From: Didymella arachidicola
Lineage: Eukaryota > Ascomycota > Dothideomycetes > Pleosporales > Didymellaceae
DNA length: 64,000 nt
Direction: 5' to 3'
NCBI GenBank assembly: GCA_016630955.3
Contig: CM050001.1
Coordinates: forward strand, 992,001 to 1,056,000
The translations under genes were made by a program, and so were the position numbers. The notes beneath the pieces were generated by a model, which saw nothing but the letters and a program-made list of their open reading frames with translations, searched no databases and had not been told where the DNA came from. Shown one piece after another: positions 43,353 through 53,157 of the stretch (its first letter is position 1; each line of letters begins with the position of its first letter).

Positions 43353-45217
43353 ACGTACCTTACAGGTAAGTAGGCCACCCTGTCTAGTAGGCCACTTTTG
43401 CCAAGACCACACCAAACTTCACATTAAATTGTAGTATAGTAACAGCACCTCGCGTATGGGGGTTCTGAGGAAGACGTCCTGGCAAGGTCCATGGTAGATA
43501 AGTGTTATTTACACGTTCGCGCGTTGTGCCCTGTCTCTCCGCACGTTCCACACCGTCGTTGGGATAGTTCACCTCCTTTAGCGCGCATCCTCTTCTTTGG
43601 CTTCTTACCATCACCACGCACGCCAAACTCCTTTAGAGCAGTTAAACGCTGTGCCTCTTCAACTGTTATGCTCCCTCCTGTTTGAATTCGCTTCCTTTTA
43701 TGTGATTTGCGCTCTGTTGCAGCTGCTAGAGCCTCTCGAAGCTCATCACGTTCCTTTCTCATCAACGCAAGCTAGTGCGCTACCTTTGCTCCCCCCTTTG
43801 CATAGTGCTCTAGCGCGCTATACACTGAATTTGGTGAGCTGCCCTGCTGCCTCTTATACTTGTCTCGAATTAGAGTTGATTGCAACTGAAATTCAAGCAG
43901 GTTTTTGGGGGTTTGGGACTGCCAGGGCTCGTTGTTGGTAGGTAGTTGGGGTGATGGAGTCCGCAGCCTCACATTAAGGGTTGATATAACCCGTTCTGGG
44001 TCAAAGGGGACCAATCCAGCGCCTCGGAACCCTCCCTGGATGTTGCTAGGGGTGATAGTCGCGTTATATGCTGCTCTTAAGCATACTAGGAACGACTGCT
44101 TGTCTATGTAGTTGATCCGGTTGCGCGAGAGCTTGTTGACCTAATGCCCGTACTCCCGCTTCAAAGGGGCAAAACAACCCACATCAAGCAGCTGCAAGAG
44201 GTGCGATGAGTGCGCAGGCATTGTAAGAGTTACAATCTTGTTCTCTTTGCAGTATTAGGTGAATGCTGCGGCCTAGTGGCTCTCATGGCCGTCTATAAGT
44301 AGCAAACGGTGGGTCCCATAGGTACGCTCCTTAGTATGCCTGTTAAAGTGCTTCAACCAGTCAAGACCAAGCTCGTTGTTGGTCCAGCCGTTCTCAGAGA
44401 CCCCAATTACCCAGTCCTGGGGCAGATCTTTGTCCTTAGACCAGTTGGTGGTGTGGGTTTTGGCTTTAAGGATAATAAAGGGTGGAATAGCCCACCCTGC
44501 AGCATTTACGCCTAAGATTAACGTAGCCCACTCCTTATTGCCTGGCTGTATCTGCTTTGCTCGTCCTCGGTTCTCTACGTCTGCAACCACTGCTCCAGGG
44601 GTAATCTGACCCATTGCAAAGCCAGTCTCGTCAAAGTTGTACGTGTCTTCGTCCACAATGCCGTACTTAGCTTTGACATTAGCTACTAGGCTGAACCAGC
44701 CCTGTATTATCTCAGGATCCTCGCAGAGGGCTCTCTTGTAGTCATACTTGCGACTAAACTTTACTTTTAGCCTTGGTTGACGCTTTACAAACGTACTGGG
44801 CCAATTTCGGCCAACAGGGGCCATTCCACGCTCTTGTCGCAGCAAATTGGCCATATCAGCCACATCTGACAAGCGAGGGGGTTCTCCTCGCTGTATAAGG
44901 TAAAGAACGTGATCAACAATCGCCTCCTCTGCGTGCTCATCCAGATACCGTCGGCTAGGCATAGAATCAACTCTTGAGGGCTGTCCAGCGCGTCGTTGGG
45001 CTAGTGTAGTTCGGGGCACGTTGAAGATAGCTGCAACGCGTCGCAGGGAGAGATTCGCATCCTGTTTGATAGCTTGAAGTGCAAGCTGTATCCGAGCTTC
45101 TTTTAACGCGTCTGATTGACCTTGTTGTTGAGGCATTAGTGTAGGGAGAGAGTTTTGGTGTGGTCTTGGCAAAAGTGGCCCACTAGACAGGGTGGCCTAC
45201 TTACCCGTGTGGTACGT
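43353..45217 (-). mobile_element. Pogo/Fot1-like transposon with stop-containing gene (1865 bp)
   Basis: The termini begin ACGTACC and are flanked by TA at 43351-43352 and 45218-45219. Each end contains two AGTAGGCCAC motifs 17 bp apart, then CACTTTTGCCAAGACC. The ends differ from the other pogo elements in the repeated motif, so it is a separate family. Confidence 0.88.
43505..45136 (-). pseudogene. Fot1/pogo-type transposase with several stops
   Basis: ATG 45136 starts a frame collinear with the intact 550-residue transposases: helix-turn-helix with RTTLAQRRAGQPSR, CENP-B region, NFDETGF and LLIDGHESH (Gly replaced by Glu), then a stop at 44273. More stops follow near 44255, 44142, 43771 and 43505, while the frame is kept through the PLDVGCF block to a CCHC knuckle (CGTCGETGHNARTC) at the end. 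Stops fit Trp/Gln codon transitions. Damage is light compared with element Y or the remnant at 37031. Confidence 0.87.
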
Positions 45218-45219
45218 TA

Positions 45220-45877
45220 TATAAAGGAATTCCTACTATTTAAATAGTACTATATAATATATAGACCTATATATAAACTAGCTATAAACTACTTTCCTAG
45301 TAGAAGTTACTATACCTAGTTCCTAATATATAACCTAATTAGAGCCTATATATTAAAAATACTATTAAAAAAGGAAATTAAATACTTCTATAACAAATTC
45401 TATATACTCTTTCTTAATTTTAGCAACCTCTAGACTAGATATATTAAGGTTCTACTTCTTATAAGTTATATATACTTTCCTTTAAATAATTTAGTAGTAA
45501 AGATCTAGAGATTTAGAACCTAGAAAGATAAAGTTAGTATAGAATAAAGCTTATAGTAAGCTTATTTATAGTCTTACTAGTAACTAAAGTAGAAATAGAT
45601 AGAGAAAGCTAAAAGATATTATATATTATATATCTTTAATATCTCTAAACTATAGACTAGACTCTATAGGTATATAGTATAGTAATTATATAATTATAAT
45701 TACCTAGGATATAGTAAATATAAGTAAATACTAGTACTAAAGGTTATAGAAAGTAGCCTACTACTATAGTTTAGAAACTATCTCTTTAACTAATTTAATA
45801 TAATAATAGATAAAATAGTATATTATCTAGTATTATATAGTTTACGTTAAGTAAAACTATAAATATACCTAGTCTAA
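45220..45877. other. AT-rich RIP-degraded interval, no gene
   Basis: Very AT-rich, TA-dominated sequence with stops in all frames. It is the left flank of the intact gypsy element; the right flank (53081-53157) is similar in character. Confidence 0.6.
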
Positions 45878-45975
45878 GCTCTTGTTACGATCTCCGAAAG
45901 AACAGGTACTGATAGGAAGCGGGGCATCGCTTAGGGCGACAGCGTGTCACGTGTCACGTGACTGACCACCTCGCC

Positions 45976-46069
45976 AAGCTCGACCACCCGCGATGGCTCG
46001 ACCACCTGCGATGGCTCGACCACCTGCAATGGTTCGACCACCTGCGATGGCTTAACCACCTAAGGTGGC
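45976..46069 (+). repeat. Five tandem 18-bp repeats inside the gypsy LTR
   Basis: The unit is CTCGACCACCTGCGATGG with a few changes, the last copy being the most diverged. The 3' LTR carries the same array (about 52691-52784). Together with the CACGTG motifs upstream and the TATA box downstream it is a likely promoter or enhancer block. Confidence 0.8.
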
Positions 46070-46105
46070 TTAAGTATTAGCAACATGCACACAGAATTCC
46101 CTTAG

Positions 46106-46147
46106 TATATATTTAGTAGGAACACAACTCTTACAGTGTGTGTTCAA
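46106..46147 (+). promoter_or_regulatory. TATA box and likely transcript start of the gypsy LTR
   Basis: TATATATTT at 46106-46114 is followed about 30 bp later by GTGTTCAA (46140-46147), which is complementary to TTGAACAC just inside the LTR. A start near 46140 would place the complementary bases at the very 5' end of the RNA. Confidence 0.45.
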
Positions 46148-46362
46148 TCCTAAGTTAAAGTTTGTCTTTGGATCTCAAACCCAACCTTCGAGCTAGACAG
46201 TCTACTCTGTACTACTCATCGTTACCCTGCTCTCAAGACTGACAGATCGTATCTGTACACCTTATTGCAACCAACCCCTTCGGCTTCCTGTCACCGTACT
46301 CATCCCTGAGAACCAATAGAATTAGTGCTTACGAGCTTTGCTTAAAGTACGACTTCAACATT

Positions 46363-46370
46363 TTGAACAC
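46363..46370 (+). promoter_or_regulatory. Putative self-priming primer binding site
   Basis: Only 17 bp separate the LTR end (46360) from the gag ATG (46378), and there is no TGG-type tRNA site. TTGAACAC pairs over 8 bp with GTGTTCAA in the R region. This arrangement matches the self-priming of Tf1/sushi-group elements, to which chromodomain gypsy elements are related. Confidence 0.45.
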
Positions 46371-46377
46371 CCCCAAG

Positions 46378-48630
46378 ATGAGTACTACCTCAGGATCCCG
46401 TGCTACCCCAAGCAACTCCAACACATCACGCCGCACGGCTGATGACGATCTCGACATGGACGAGGAGGCAGCGGCGCCTGCCCCTACCAGTGTTTACCCA
46501 GTGGCTAAACCCGAGGCCTTTGATGGCACTCGCGACAAGCTGGAAGACTGGCTCATGAAGTTCGATCTGTTTTTCATGTTCCAAGGAGAACGCATCCCAG
46601 AGGAGAAACGTGTCACTTTTGTGAGTACGTTTATGAAGGATCGCGCGTTCACTTGGATCAAACCCTTTATTCGCCGTTACCACGACGGAGCAAGCAACTC
46701 AGCAGACATCGACCCATGGATCGAAGACTTCGATCTGTTCAAGGAACAGATTCGCCAAGTATTTGGAGTGCACAACGAACCAACCATCGCCCGACGCGAG
46801 ATTCAGCGCATCCGACAAACTGCGTCCGCCGCCGACTACGCTGCCAAGTTTCAGCAAGTAGCTACGTTCACCGGCTGGGACGACGTTGCGCTGATGACCA
46901 TGTTCAAACAAGGCCTTAAGCCCAAGGTCAAGGAGGAGCTCATGCGGACTGCCGCAGCTACCGATACCTTCGACGCACTAGTAAACGAAGCGATCAGTAT
47001 CGACGTCAAGCTCTACGACCTTCAACAAGAATTAAGAGAGGACCCTCGTGCGCGAGCCGTGACTCAAGTCGCTCGCCCACCCCAGGCTCCACGCAACCAA
47101 TGGCGCAACAACAACTACCGCCGTGGCCAACGTGGCGGCCCTTACCAAGCCAACATGGGACGCCGTGTCCACAACGATACGAACAGTGGATACTACGGTC
47201 CTGCAGCAATGGACCTCTCCAACATTAACAAAGGACCTGAACGATGGAATGAGAAAAAGAAGGGTAGTAACAACCGCGGTGATAAGTCTTCAGTGACTTG
47301 TTACGGCTGTGGCAAGACAGGCCACTACGCCCGCGACTGTCGCATGAAGAACAAAGTGACCAGACAGCTGAACATGCTGGCTCATGACGACAGCGGCGAC
47401 CAAGAGTGGGAGGTCGTTACTAATGAGATGGGACGTCTCATGGAAGACCCCACTTCCGGACTCGATGACGACTACATTGAGGAATCCGACGAAGATGTTT
47501 CGAACAAACAAGTTCGGTCACCAACACCCTACCCTAAGGAGGAGTGGATTGACAATGATCCCCGCCAACACCATGTGGTAGAGTGCGACATTAAGGACGA
47601 CAGCATTATTGTCGGCAAACGATACTACGATTCCTTTTTCCGGCTTAACGACAAGTACTATTCAAAGGAAGGGAAACGTTTAATTGTATGCGACAGAACG
47701 CAACATAGTCAGGACATGATGGTCTCGCGCGACCAATCCACCCAGACTCCTGTCTTCCAAGAACCCAAAGCACCAACGATAAACTTGACCATTGTCAACA
47801 ACATCCCAGAGCACAAGGGAGAAGCGTCATCCGTTACTATCCAGACACCAAGCCTACAGGATGTCGAGTCTGTCCGTGATTGGATGACGGAAGAAAATAT
47901 TCAACGGTCAAGACGGTACTTGCTCGGTGACCCCGAAGCACTTGAGAGATTCGACCAACAGGTAGCCAATGCACAGAAAACCAACAAAGAATGGCACACG
48001 GAAGACTTTATCCGCTGGAAAGAAAGCAACTCTGCAACTCAGCAACAGCTGGACGACTACAACTTGTACGCTCGCAGTCGAGACGAACCCGACTTCGACC
48101 GACAGCCCGCTTTGCCAACGCCGAGCTATACGTCGAAGCTGTTCCAGGATATTCGAAACCCGTACCATCCTCGACTACCACCTACGCAATGCTACCACGA
48201 AGCCTGCGAAGACCACAGACAGTACAAACTGGACAGTGGATGGTTTCCAAGTAAGCCCGAGGGCTGCGAGGAATACTGGTGGGAATGTACGGATACCTAT
48301 TGCGCAGAGCACTTGTGGGATAAACGCACGAATCTCCACTTTCCAGGAATTGAATGTGTGGAAGACATATTCAACATGCACATGGTCCAAAACGAGAGGT
48401 GCTACGGACAAGAATGGGCTGAGTGCTTCCATCCGAAGTGCAGGAACCACGAGACACTAAAACGCCTGAGCGGTTTTATGCCCCAGGACGAGTCTTTTTT
48501 AGACATATGGCAAACAGACGCCAAGGACAACCCGGACGAGAGCTTTCACTCAACGCAGTCCAGGGCTCCCGGAATCGACGTCAGGATTCCAATGAGGCCC
48601 AGTCCCTCATCAAATTCCCTGTCGTGCTAG
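46378..48630 (+). CDS. Gypsy Gag protein
   Basis: The 750-residue open frame begins at ATG 46378 (MSTTSGSRATPS). It has a retrotransposon Gag capsid region (about residues 60-220), an Arg/Gln/Asn-rich segment, a CCHC knuckle (CYGCGKTGHYARDC, near 305) and a long acidic extension of over 400 residues with several CxxxC/H pairs (for example CYHEACEDH and CYGQEW). This is unusually long for Gag. It forms the virus-like particle. The last 43 codons overlap pol in another frame, and the slippery site is at 48495. Confidence 0.92.
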   Translation: MSTTSGSRATPSNSNTSRRTADDDLDMDEEAAAPAPTSVYPVAKPEAFDGTRDKLEDWLMKFDLFFMFQGERIPEEKRVTFVSTFMKDRAFTWIKPFIRRYHDGASNSADIDPWIEDFDLFKEQIRQVFGVHNEPTIARREIQRIRQTASAADYAAKFQQVATFTGWDDVALMTMFKQGLKPKVKEELMRTAAATDTFDALVNEAISIDVKLYDLQQELREDPRARAVTQVARPPQAPRNQWRNNNYRRGQRGGPYQANMGRRVHNDTNSGYYGPAAMDLSNINKGPERWNEKKKGSNNRGDKSSVTCYGCGKTGHYARDCRMKNKVTRQLNMLAHDDSGDQEWEVVTNEMGRLMEDPTSGLDDDYIEESDEDVSNKQVRSPTPYPKEEWIDNDPRQHHVVECDIKDDSIIVGKRYYDSFFRLNDKYYSKEGKRLIVCDRTQHSQDMMVSRDQSTQTPVFQEPKAPTINLTIVNNIPEHKGEASSVTIQTPSLQDVESVRDWMTEENIQRSRRYLLGDPEALERFDQQVANAQKTNKEWHTEDFIRWKESNSATQQQLDDYNLYARSRDEPDFDRQPALPTPSYTSKLFQDIRNPYHPRLPPTQCYHEACEDHRQYKLDSGWFPSKPEGCEEYWWECTDTYCAEHLWDKRTNLHFPGIECVEDIFNMHMVQNERCYGQEWAECFHPKCRNHETLKRLSGFMPQDESFLDIWQTDAKDNPDESFHSTQSRAPGIDVRIPMRPSPSSNSLSC
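48495..48501 (+). promoter_or_regulatory. Candidate -1 ribosomal frameshift site TTTTTTA
   Basis: The gag-frame codons are TCT TTT TTA, so T TTT TTA has the X XXY YYZ phasing needed for -1 slippage. After slipping, the reading passes straight into the pol frame with no stop. Termination of unshifted gag is 43 codons later. No obvious stem sits at the usual 5-9 nt spacing by eye. Confidence 0.7.
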
Positions 48631-51600
48631 AAGGCACCAGGATGACGGCATTGTTGGACTCAGGAGCACAAAGCAACTATGTGTCTCAATCCGCTATCGC
48701 GCAAGCAGGCTTGCAGAAGCGAAGAAAGGAGGAACCATACCCTTTACGAGTAGCCAACGGAGAACCAATGCCAGGAGAGTCGACTGTGACCCACGAAGTG
48801 GTACAGCGACGTCTGAAAGTATTCAACCACGAGGAATTGATAGACCTAGATGTTCTGGGAACGGCCGCCCACGATATCATATTAGGACTCCCTTGGTTAA
48901 GAGAGCACAATCCATGGATCGACTGGAAGAACCAGCGAATAACGCTCACGTGTCACGGATCAGGTACACCCGGACAGCGACCCACGCAGCTCACGACGCA
49001 GCTGGTGGATGAGAAGGAGATTAACAACATCTCTTCGAACAAGACGCGCCAAGTTAGAGCGGTCGACCGCGCAGATACCAACCAGCCCCAGGATCACAAA
49101 GCGACGGTTAAGGAGAACAGTACAACTCCTGACATCCCGGATGAATACAGAGAGTTTATAGACCTCTTCCGCGATGAGAAGACTGCGAAGGCATTACCGC
49201 AGCACCAGGAATGGGACCACGAGATTAAGCTCGAGGAAGGCAAGAAGCCCCCATTCGGGCCAATATACCAGATGTCAGAAAAGGAACTTGAGGAGCTGCG
49301 CAACTACCTTAAGGAGAACCTCGACAAAGGATTCATTCAAGAATCAGAATCCCCAGCAGGATTTCCCGTTCTATTCGTACCAAAGAAAGATGGCAAGCTA
49401 CGACCTTGCATCGATTACCGAAAGCTCAACGATATCACGATTAAGAATCGTTACCCGCTACCGAACATCAGCGAACTTCAGGATCGGTTAGCCGGAGCAC
49501 AGTACTTCACTGCGTTAGATTTAAGAGGGGCGTACAACCTCATCCGCATGAAGGAAGGCGAAGAATGGAAGACGGCGTTTAGAACCCGTTATGGTCATTA
49601 CGAGTATTTGGTTATGCCATTCGGGCTCACCAACGCACCAGCGACATGTCAGGCCTTAATCAACAACGTGCTAAGGGCACACTTGGACATTACCGTGGTA
49701 GCGTACCTCGATGACATCCTAGTGTACAGTAAGACACTAGAAGAGCATGTCGAACACGTACGACAAGTGCTTGTCTGCCTAGGAGCAGCGCACCTACGCT
49801 TGAAACCCGAGAAATGCGAATGGCACAAGGAAGAAGTCGAGTTCCTAGGGTTTGTAGTAGGACGATACGGAGTCAAGATGAGCCAAGAAAAGATTCAGGT
49901 TGTAAAAGATTGGCCGACACCCAAAACCGTCAAGAACATCCAAGAGTTCCTTGGGTTTGTCAACTTCAACCGACGCTTCATCAAGGATTACTCCACGAAG
50001 GCCTTGCCGCTTACGAAACTTACGCGGAAGGACACACCCTTCAAGTGGGGCGAGGATCAGGACAAAGCTTTCGAAACACTAAAGCAAGCTTGTGTAGATC
50101 CACCCACATTGGTTACATTCAGGAGCGAAGAGCCGCTGCGAATGGAAACAGATGCCTCAGATTTGGCATTAGGAGCATGCATTACACAAGAACGAGATGG
50201 TCAATGGCACCCGATTGCCTACTATTCACGCAAGTTCTCAGGACCCGAAGAACGATACGACGTACACGACAAAGAACTACTCGCGATCGTATCCGCCCTA
50301 GAACATTGGCGAGTCTACGCTGAAAGTTGTTCGGAACTTACGATCTACACAGATCACAAAAACCTGGTACACTTCACGACAACAAAGGTATTGAACAGGC
50401 GACAAGTACGATGGTCCGAGACCCTCGGACAATATAAGTTCAAGATCCTCTATACACCAGGAAAGGACAACGGTAGAGCCGACGCACTCAGCCGACGACA
50501 CGACCTCGCAGGATCCAAGACGATCAACGAATCGGCGATCCTTGGTATCAATAGCGACGGATCGTTAGGACCATCCCAGCAGCTCAACAATATGATGATA
50601 GTACGCCAAGAACATCATGTACCATCACAGGTACCAGAGGAACTGGAAGAAGAAGTCATAAGCAGTCACCACGATGACCCGCTTCATGGACACCCCGGTA
50701 TCACCAGAACAATGGAACTCATCAAGAGACATTACGAGTTCCCGAACATGCGCGACAAGGTCGCCAAGTTCATCAAGAATTGCGTAAGCTGTCAGCAGAA
50801 CAAACACAGCACGCACGCCAAGTATGGAGAAGCACAGGCAATGGAGCCGCCAACGGCACCATGGACGAACATCACGATGGATTTCGTTACACAGCTACCT
50901 GTCTCCAAGGATCCTGTAACAGGATACACCTACGACTCAATCTTCGTTGTAGTGGATCGATTCACGAAAGCCGCTGAGTTTGTGCCTTTCCGCCACAGCT
51001 ACACTGCAGAGCAGCTCGCACGAGTGTATCTGGATAGGATCGTTCGACACCACGGCATTTCCGAATCAATCATCAGCGATAGAGACAAGTTGTTTACATC
51101 GAACTACTGGACCACGCTGTTAGCAGCTATTGGTACCAAGAAAAAACTGTCAACCGCGTATCATCCGCAGACGGATGGCCAAACGGAACGAGTAAACCAA
51201 ACAATGGAGACGTACCTCCGCATCTACTGCAACCAGCAGCAAGACAACTGGGTTTCACTGCTACCTATGGCACAAATCGCGTACAATAACAAATTGTCGG
51301 AAGCAACAGGCGTAACGCCGTTCTTCGCAAACCACGGGAGACACCCAAATCTCTTTACCAGATCATTGGACAGTAACATTCAAACGGAATCAGCGATCAA
51401 CTCAGTCAAAGCACTGAAGGAAGTACACAGAAAATCGCTCGATAACATCGCCAAAGCTCAGTCACGGAGCATCTCTTATGTTAACAAGAAACGAAAAACG
51501 GCGCCTCTGCTAAAGGAGGGGGATAAAGTGTATCTCCTTACGAAAAACCTACGCACACGGCGACCAACGAAAAAACTGGACAAAGTTAAGGTCGGACCAT

Positions 51601-52001
51601 TTTTCATTTCTAAGCAAATCAGCCCAGTCAACTATCGACTTGCGCTGCCTAAAGATGCGAAAATCCACCCAGTGTTCCACATCTCACTATTGGAACCAGC
51701 CGACCCCAGAACTCCGATCCAGCAAGACTTTCACTACCAGGCAGACGGCCAAGACGAGTGGGAAGTCGAGAAAGTAATCAAACACCGAAAAACCAAACAA
51801 AACAACGAATACCTAGTCAAGTGGTTAGGATACCCGGACTCGGAAAACACGTGGGAACCAGAAGCAAACCTCACGAACTGCCGCCAGTTGCTGACGCAGT
51901 ATCGAAATTCTGTGGCCAGTACGGCACAGGATCCACAGGGTTTCCAGCAAGAAAGTCAACAAAGAGTTGGTCAGACGAGAGACCAAAAGAAGAGTCGTTA
52001 G
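48502..52001 (+). CDS. Gypsy Pol polyprotein: protease, RT, RNase H, integrase, chromodomain
   Basis: Expressed as a Gag-Pol fusion after the frameshift; the frame is open from 48423 to 52001. In order: aspartic protease (LLDSGAQSNYV), reverse transcriptase with the YLDDILVYS catalytic box, RNase H (METDASDLALGACI), integrase with an HHCC zinc region (ending CVSCQQNK) and DDE core, and a C-terminal chromodomain (EVEKVIKHRK...YLVKWLGYP...NTWEPE). The chromodomain would direct insertion to chromatin with particular histone marks. All catalytic motifs are intact. The last 130 bp overlap the antisense ORF. Confidence 0.95.
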
Positions 52002-52467
52002 CCTGTAACCAGCCAGGATCAGCCCAAGGAACGGAGATAAGGGGGCCGGTAGCGGTACTCGAACTTTCCGCCTCTTGCGCCTGATCTTGCGCCTTTAACA
52101 GCGCCAAGTCACGACGCGCAAACTGACGCTCGCGACTTTCGACCTTCAGTAGCTCCTCCTCGCTTTTGGCGAGAAGAGCCTTCAAGCGAGCAACTTCGAG
52201 CCGCTTTGCCTCTTTCTCCTTTTCAACCTTTTCCCATTCCTCTTCAGGAACGAACAAACTACACTCTGCCTGTACCGAGATACAGCCAGCACATCGACCA
52301 GTGGCGGTATCGACGAAACACCGCATATCTTTCTGCTCACATCTTTCGCAACGAAACGCCATCTCTAATGAGCGCTCTTGGACACGACGCGCGCGGGCAC
52401 GACGTTCCGCAGTGGACGACTGCAGACGCGGGGCTCGGGGTTTTCGTGTTCCGGATTCCTTCGGCAT
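51871..52467 (-). CDS. Antisense gypsy-borne Zn2Cys6 plus coiled-coil protein
   Basis: The 198-residue ORF from ATG 52467 runs antisense to pol and overlaps its chromodomain end. A basic N-terminus (residues 8-32) leads to six Cys at 40, 43, 50, 59, 62 and 69, spaced C-X2-C-X6-C-X8-C-X2-C-X6-C, which fits the fungal Gal4-type binuclear zinc cluster. A charged heptad-like coiled coil (about 74-130) and an acidic, aromatic-rich C-terminus follow. This is the layout of a dimeric DNA-binding regulator. A TATA-like CTTTTATAAG (52515-52524) lies about 50 bp upstream on its strand. It is carried between the LTRs, so it belongs to the element. It could bind the LTR or affect sense transcription, which is inference. 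Confidence 0.7.
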   Translation of the reverse strand: MPKESGTRKPRAPRLQSSTAERRARARRVQERSLEMAFRCERCEQKDMRCFVDTATGRCAGCISVQAECSLFVPEEEWEKVEKEKEAKRLEVARLKALLAKSEEELLKVESRERQFARRDLALLKAQDQAQEAESSSTATGPLISVPWADPGWLQANDSSFGLSSDQLFVDFLAGNPVDPVPYWPQNFDTASATGGSS

Positions 52468-52514
52468 GGTTAGGAAGGCTATGGAACATCATAAGGAGCG
52501 ACCTACGGACAGTA

Positions 52515-52524
52515 CTTATAAAAG
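52515..52524 (-). promoter_or_regulatory. TATA-like box upstream of the antisense ORF
   Basis: CTTTTATAAG on the minus strand, about 48 bp before ATG 52467. It is near-palindromic, so its direction is uncertain. Confidence 0.4.
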
Positions 52525-52581
52525 AGAGACCTACCCTGCGACCCGCGGCACGGATAAACGATATATCGAGGACGATATGCT

Positions 52582-52597
52582 AGAAGGGGGGAGGTAG
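52582..52597 (+). promoter_or_regulatory. Polypurine tract of the gypsy element
   Basis: AGAAGGGGGGAGGTAG directly precedes the 3' LTR. Confidence 0.75.
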
Positions 52598-53075
52598 TGT
52601 TACGATCTCCGAAAGAACAGGTACTGATAGGAAGCGGGGCATCGCTTAGGGCGACAGCGTGTCACGTGTCACGTGACTGACCACCTCGCCAAGCTCGACC
52701 ACCCGCGATGGCTCGACCACCTGCGATGGCTCGACCACCTGCAATGGTTCGACCACCTGCGATGGCTTAACCACCTAAGGTGGCTTAAGTATTAGCAACA
52801 TGCACACAGAATTCCCTTAGTATATATTTAGTAGGAACACAACTCTTACAGTGTGTGTTCAATCCTAAGTTAAAGTTTGTCTTTGGATCTCAAACCCAAC
52901 CTTCGAGCTAGACAGTCTACTCTGTACTACTCATCGTTACCCTGCTCTCAAGACTGACAGATCGTATCTGTACACCTTATTGCAACCAACCCCTTCGGCT
53001 TCCTGTCACCGTACTCATCCCTGAGAACCAATAGAATTAGTGCTTACGAGCTTTGCTTAAAGTACGACTTCAACA
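52598..53075 (+). repeat. Gypsy 3' LTR
   Basis: 478 bp, identical by eye to the 5' LTR, followed by GCTCT at 53076-53080. Confidence 0.95.
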
Positions 53076-53157
53076 GCTCTACCTTATACTACCTTTATTC
53101 TTCTAGTCTCTAAGTCTCTAGTTACTTACTATATAGTTCTTTAGAAGATAATATAGG

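Larger units (their letters stand above)
45883..46360 (+). repeat. Gypsy 5' LTR
   Basis: 478 bp, identical by eye to 52598-53075. It contains overlapping CACGTG palindromes (about 45945-45962), an array of five 18-bp repeats (about 45976-46069), and a TATA-like box at 46106. Confidence 0.95.
45883..53075 (+). mobile_element. Intact chromodomain Ty3/gypsy retrotransposon with an antisense gene (7193 bp)
   Basis: Identical 478-bp LTRs (TGTTACGATC...CTTCAACA) are flanked by the target duplication GCTCT (45878-45882 and 53076-53080). Inside are gag, pol in the -1 frame, and an antisense ORF at the 3' end. All frames are open, and LTR identity implies a recent insertion, in marked contrast to the RIP-mutated LTR just downstream. 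Confidence 0.97.

Noticed and set aside
45976..46069. 18-bp tandem repeats read as a CRISPR array or minisatellite gene
   Set aside because: Repeats are directly adjacent without spacers and occur in both LTRs.
48505..48600. Stimulatory pseudoknot after the slippery site
   Set aside because: The only stems seen (CCG/CGG with GAG/CTC near 48533-48572 and GGAATC/GATTCC near 48570-48590) lie too far from the heptamer to be claimed.
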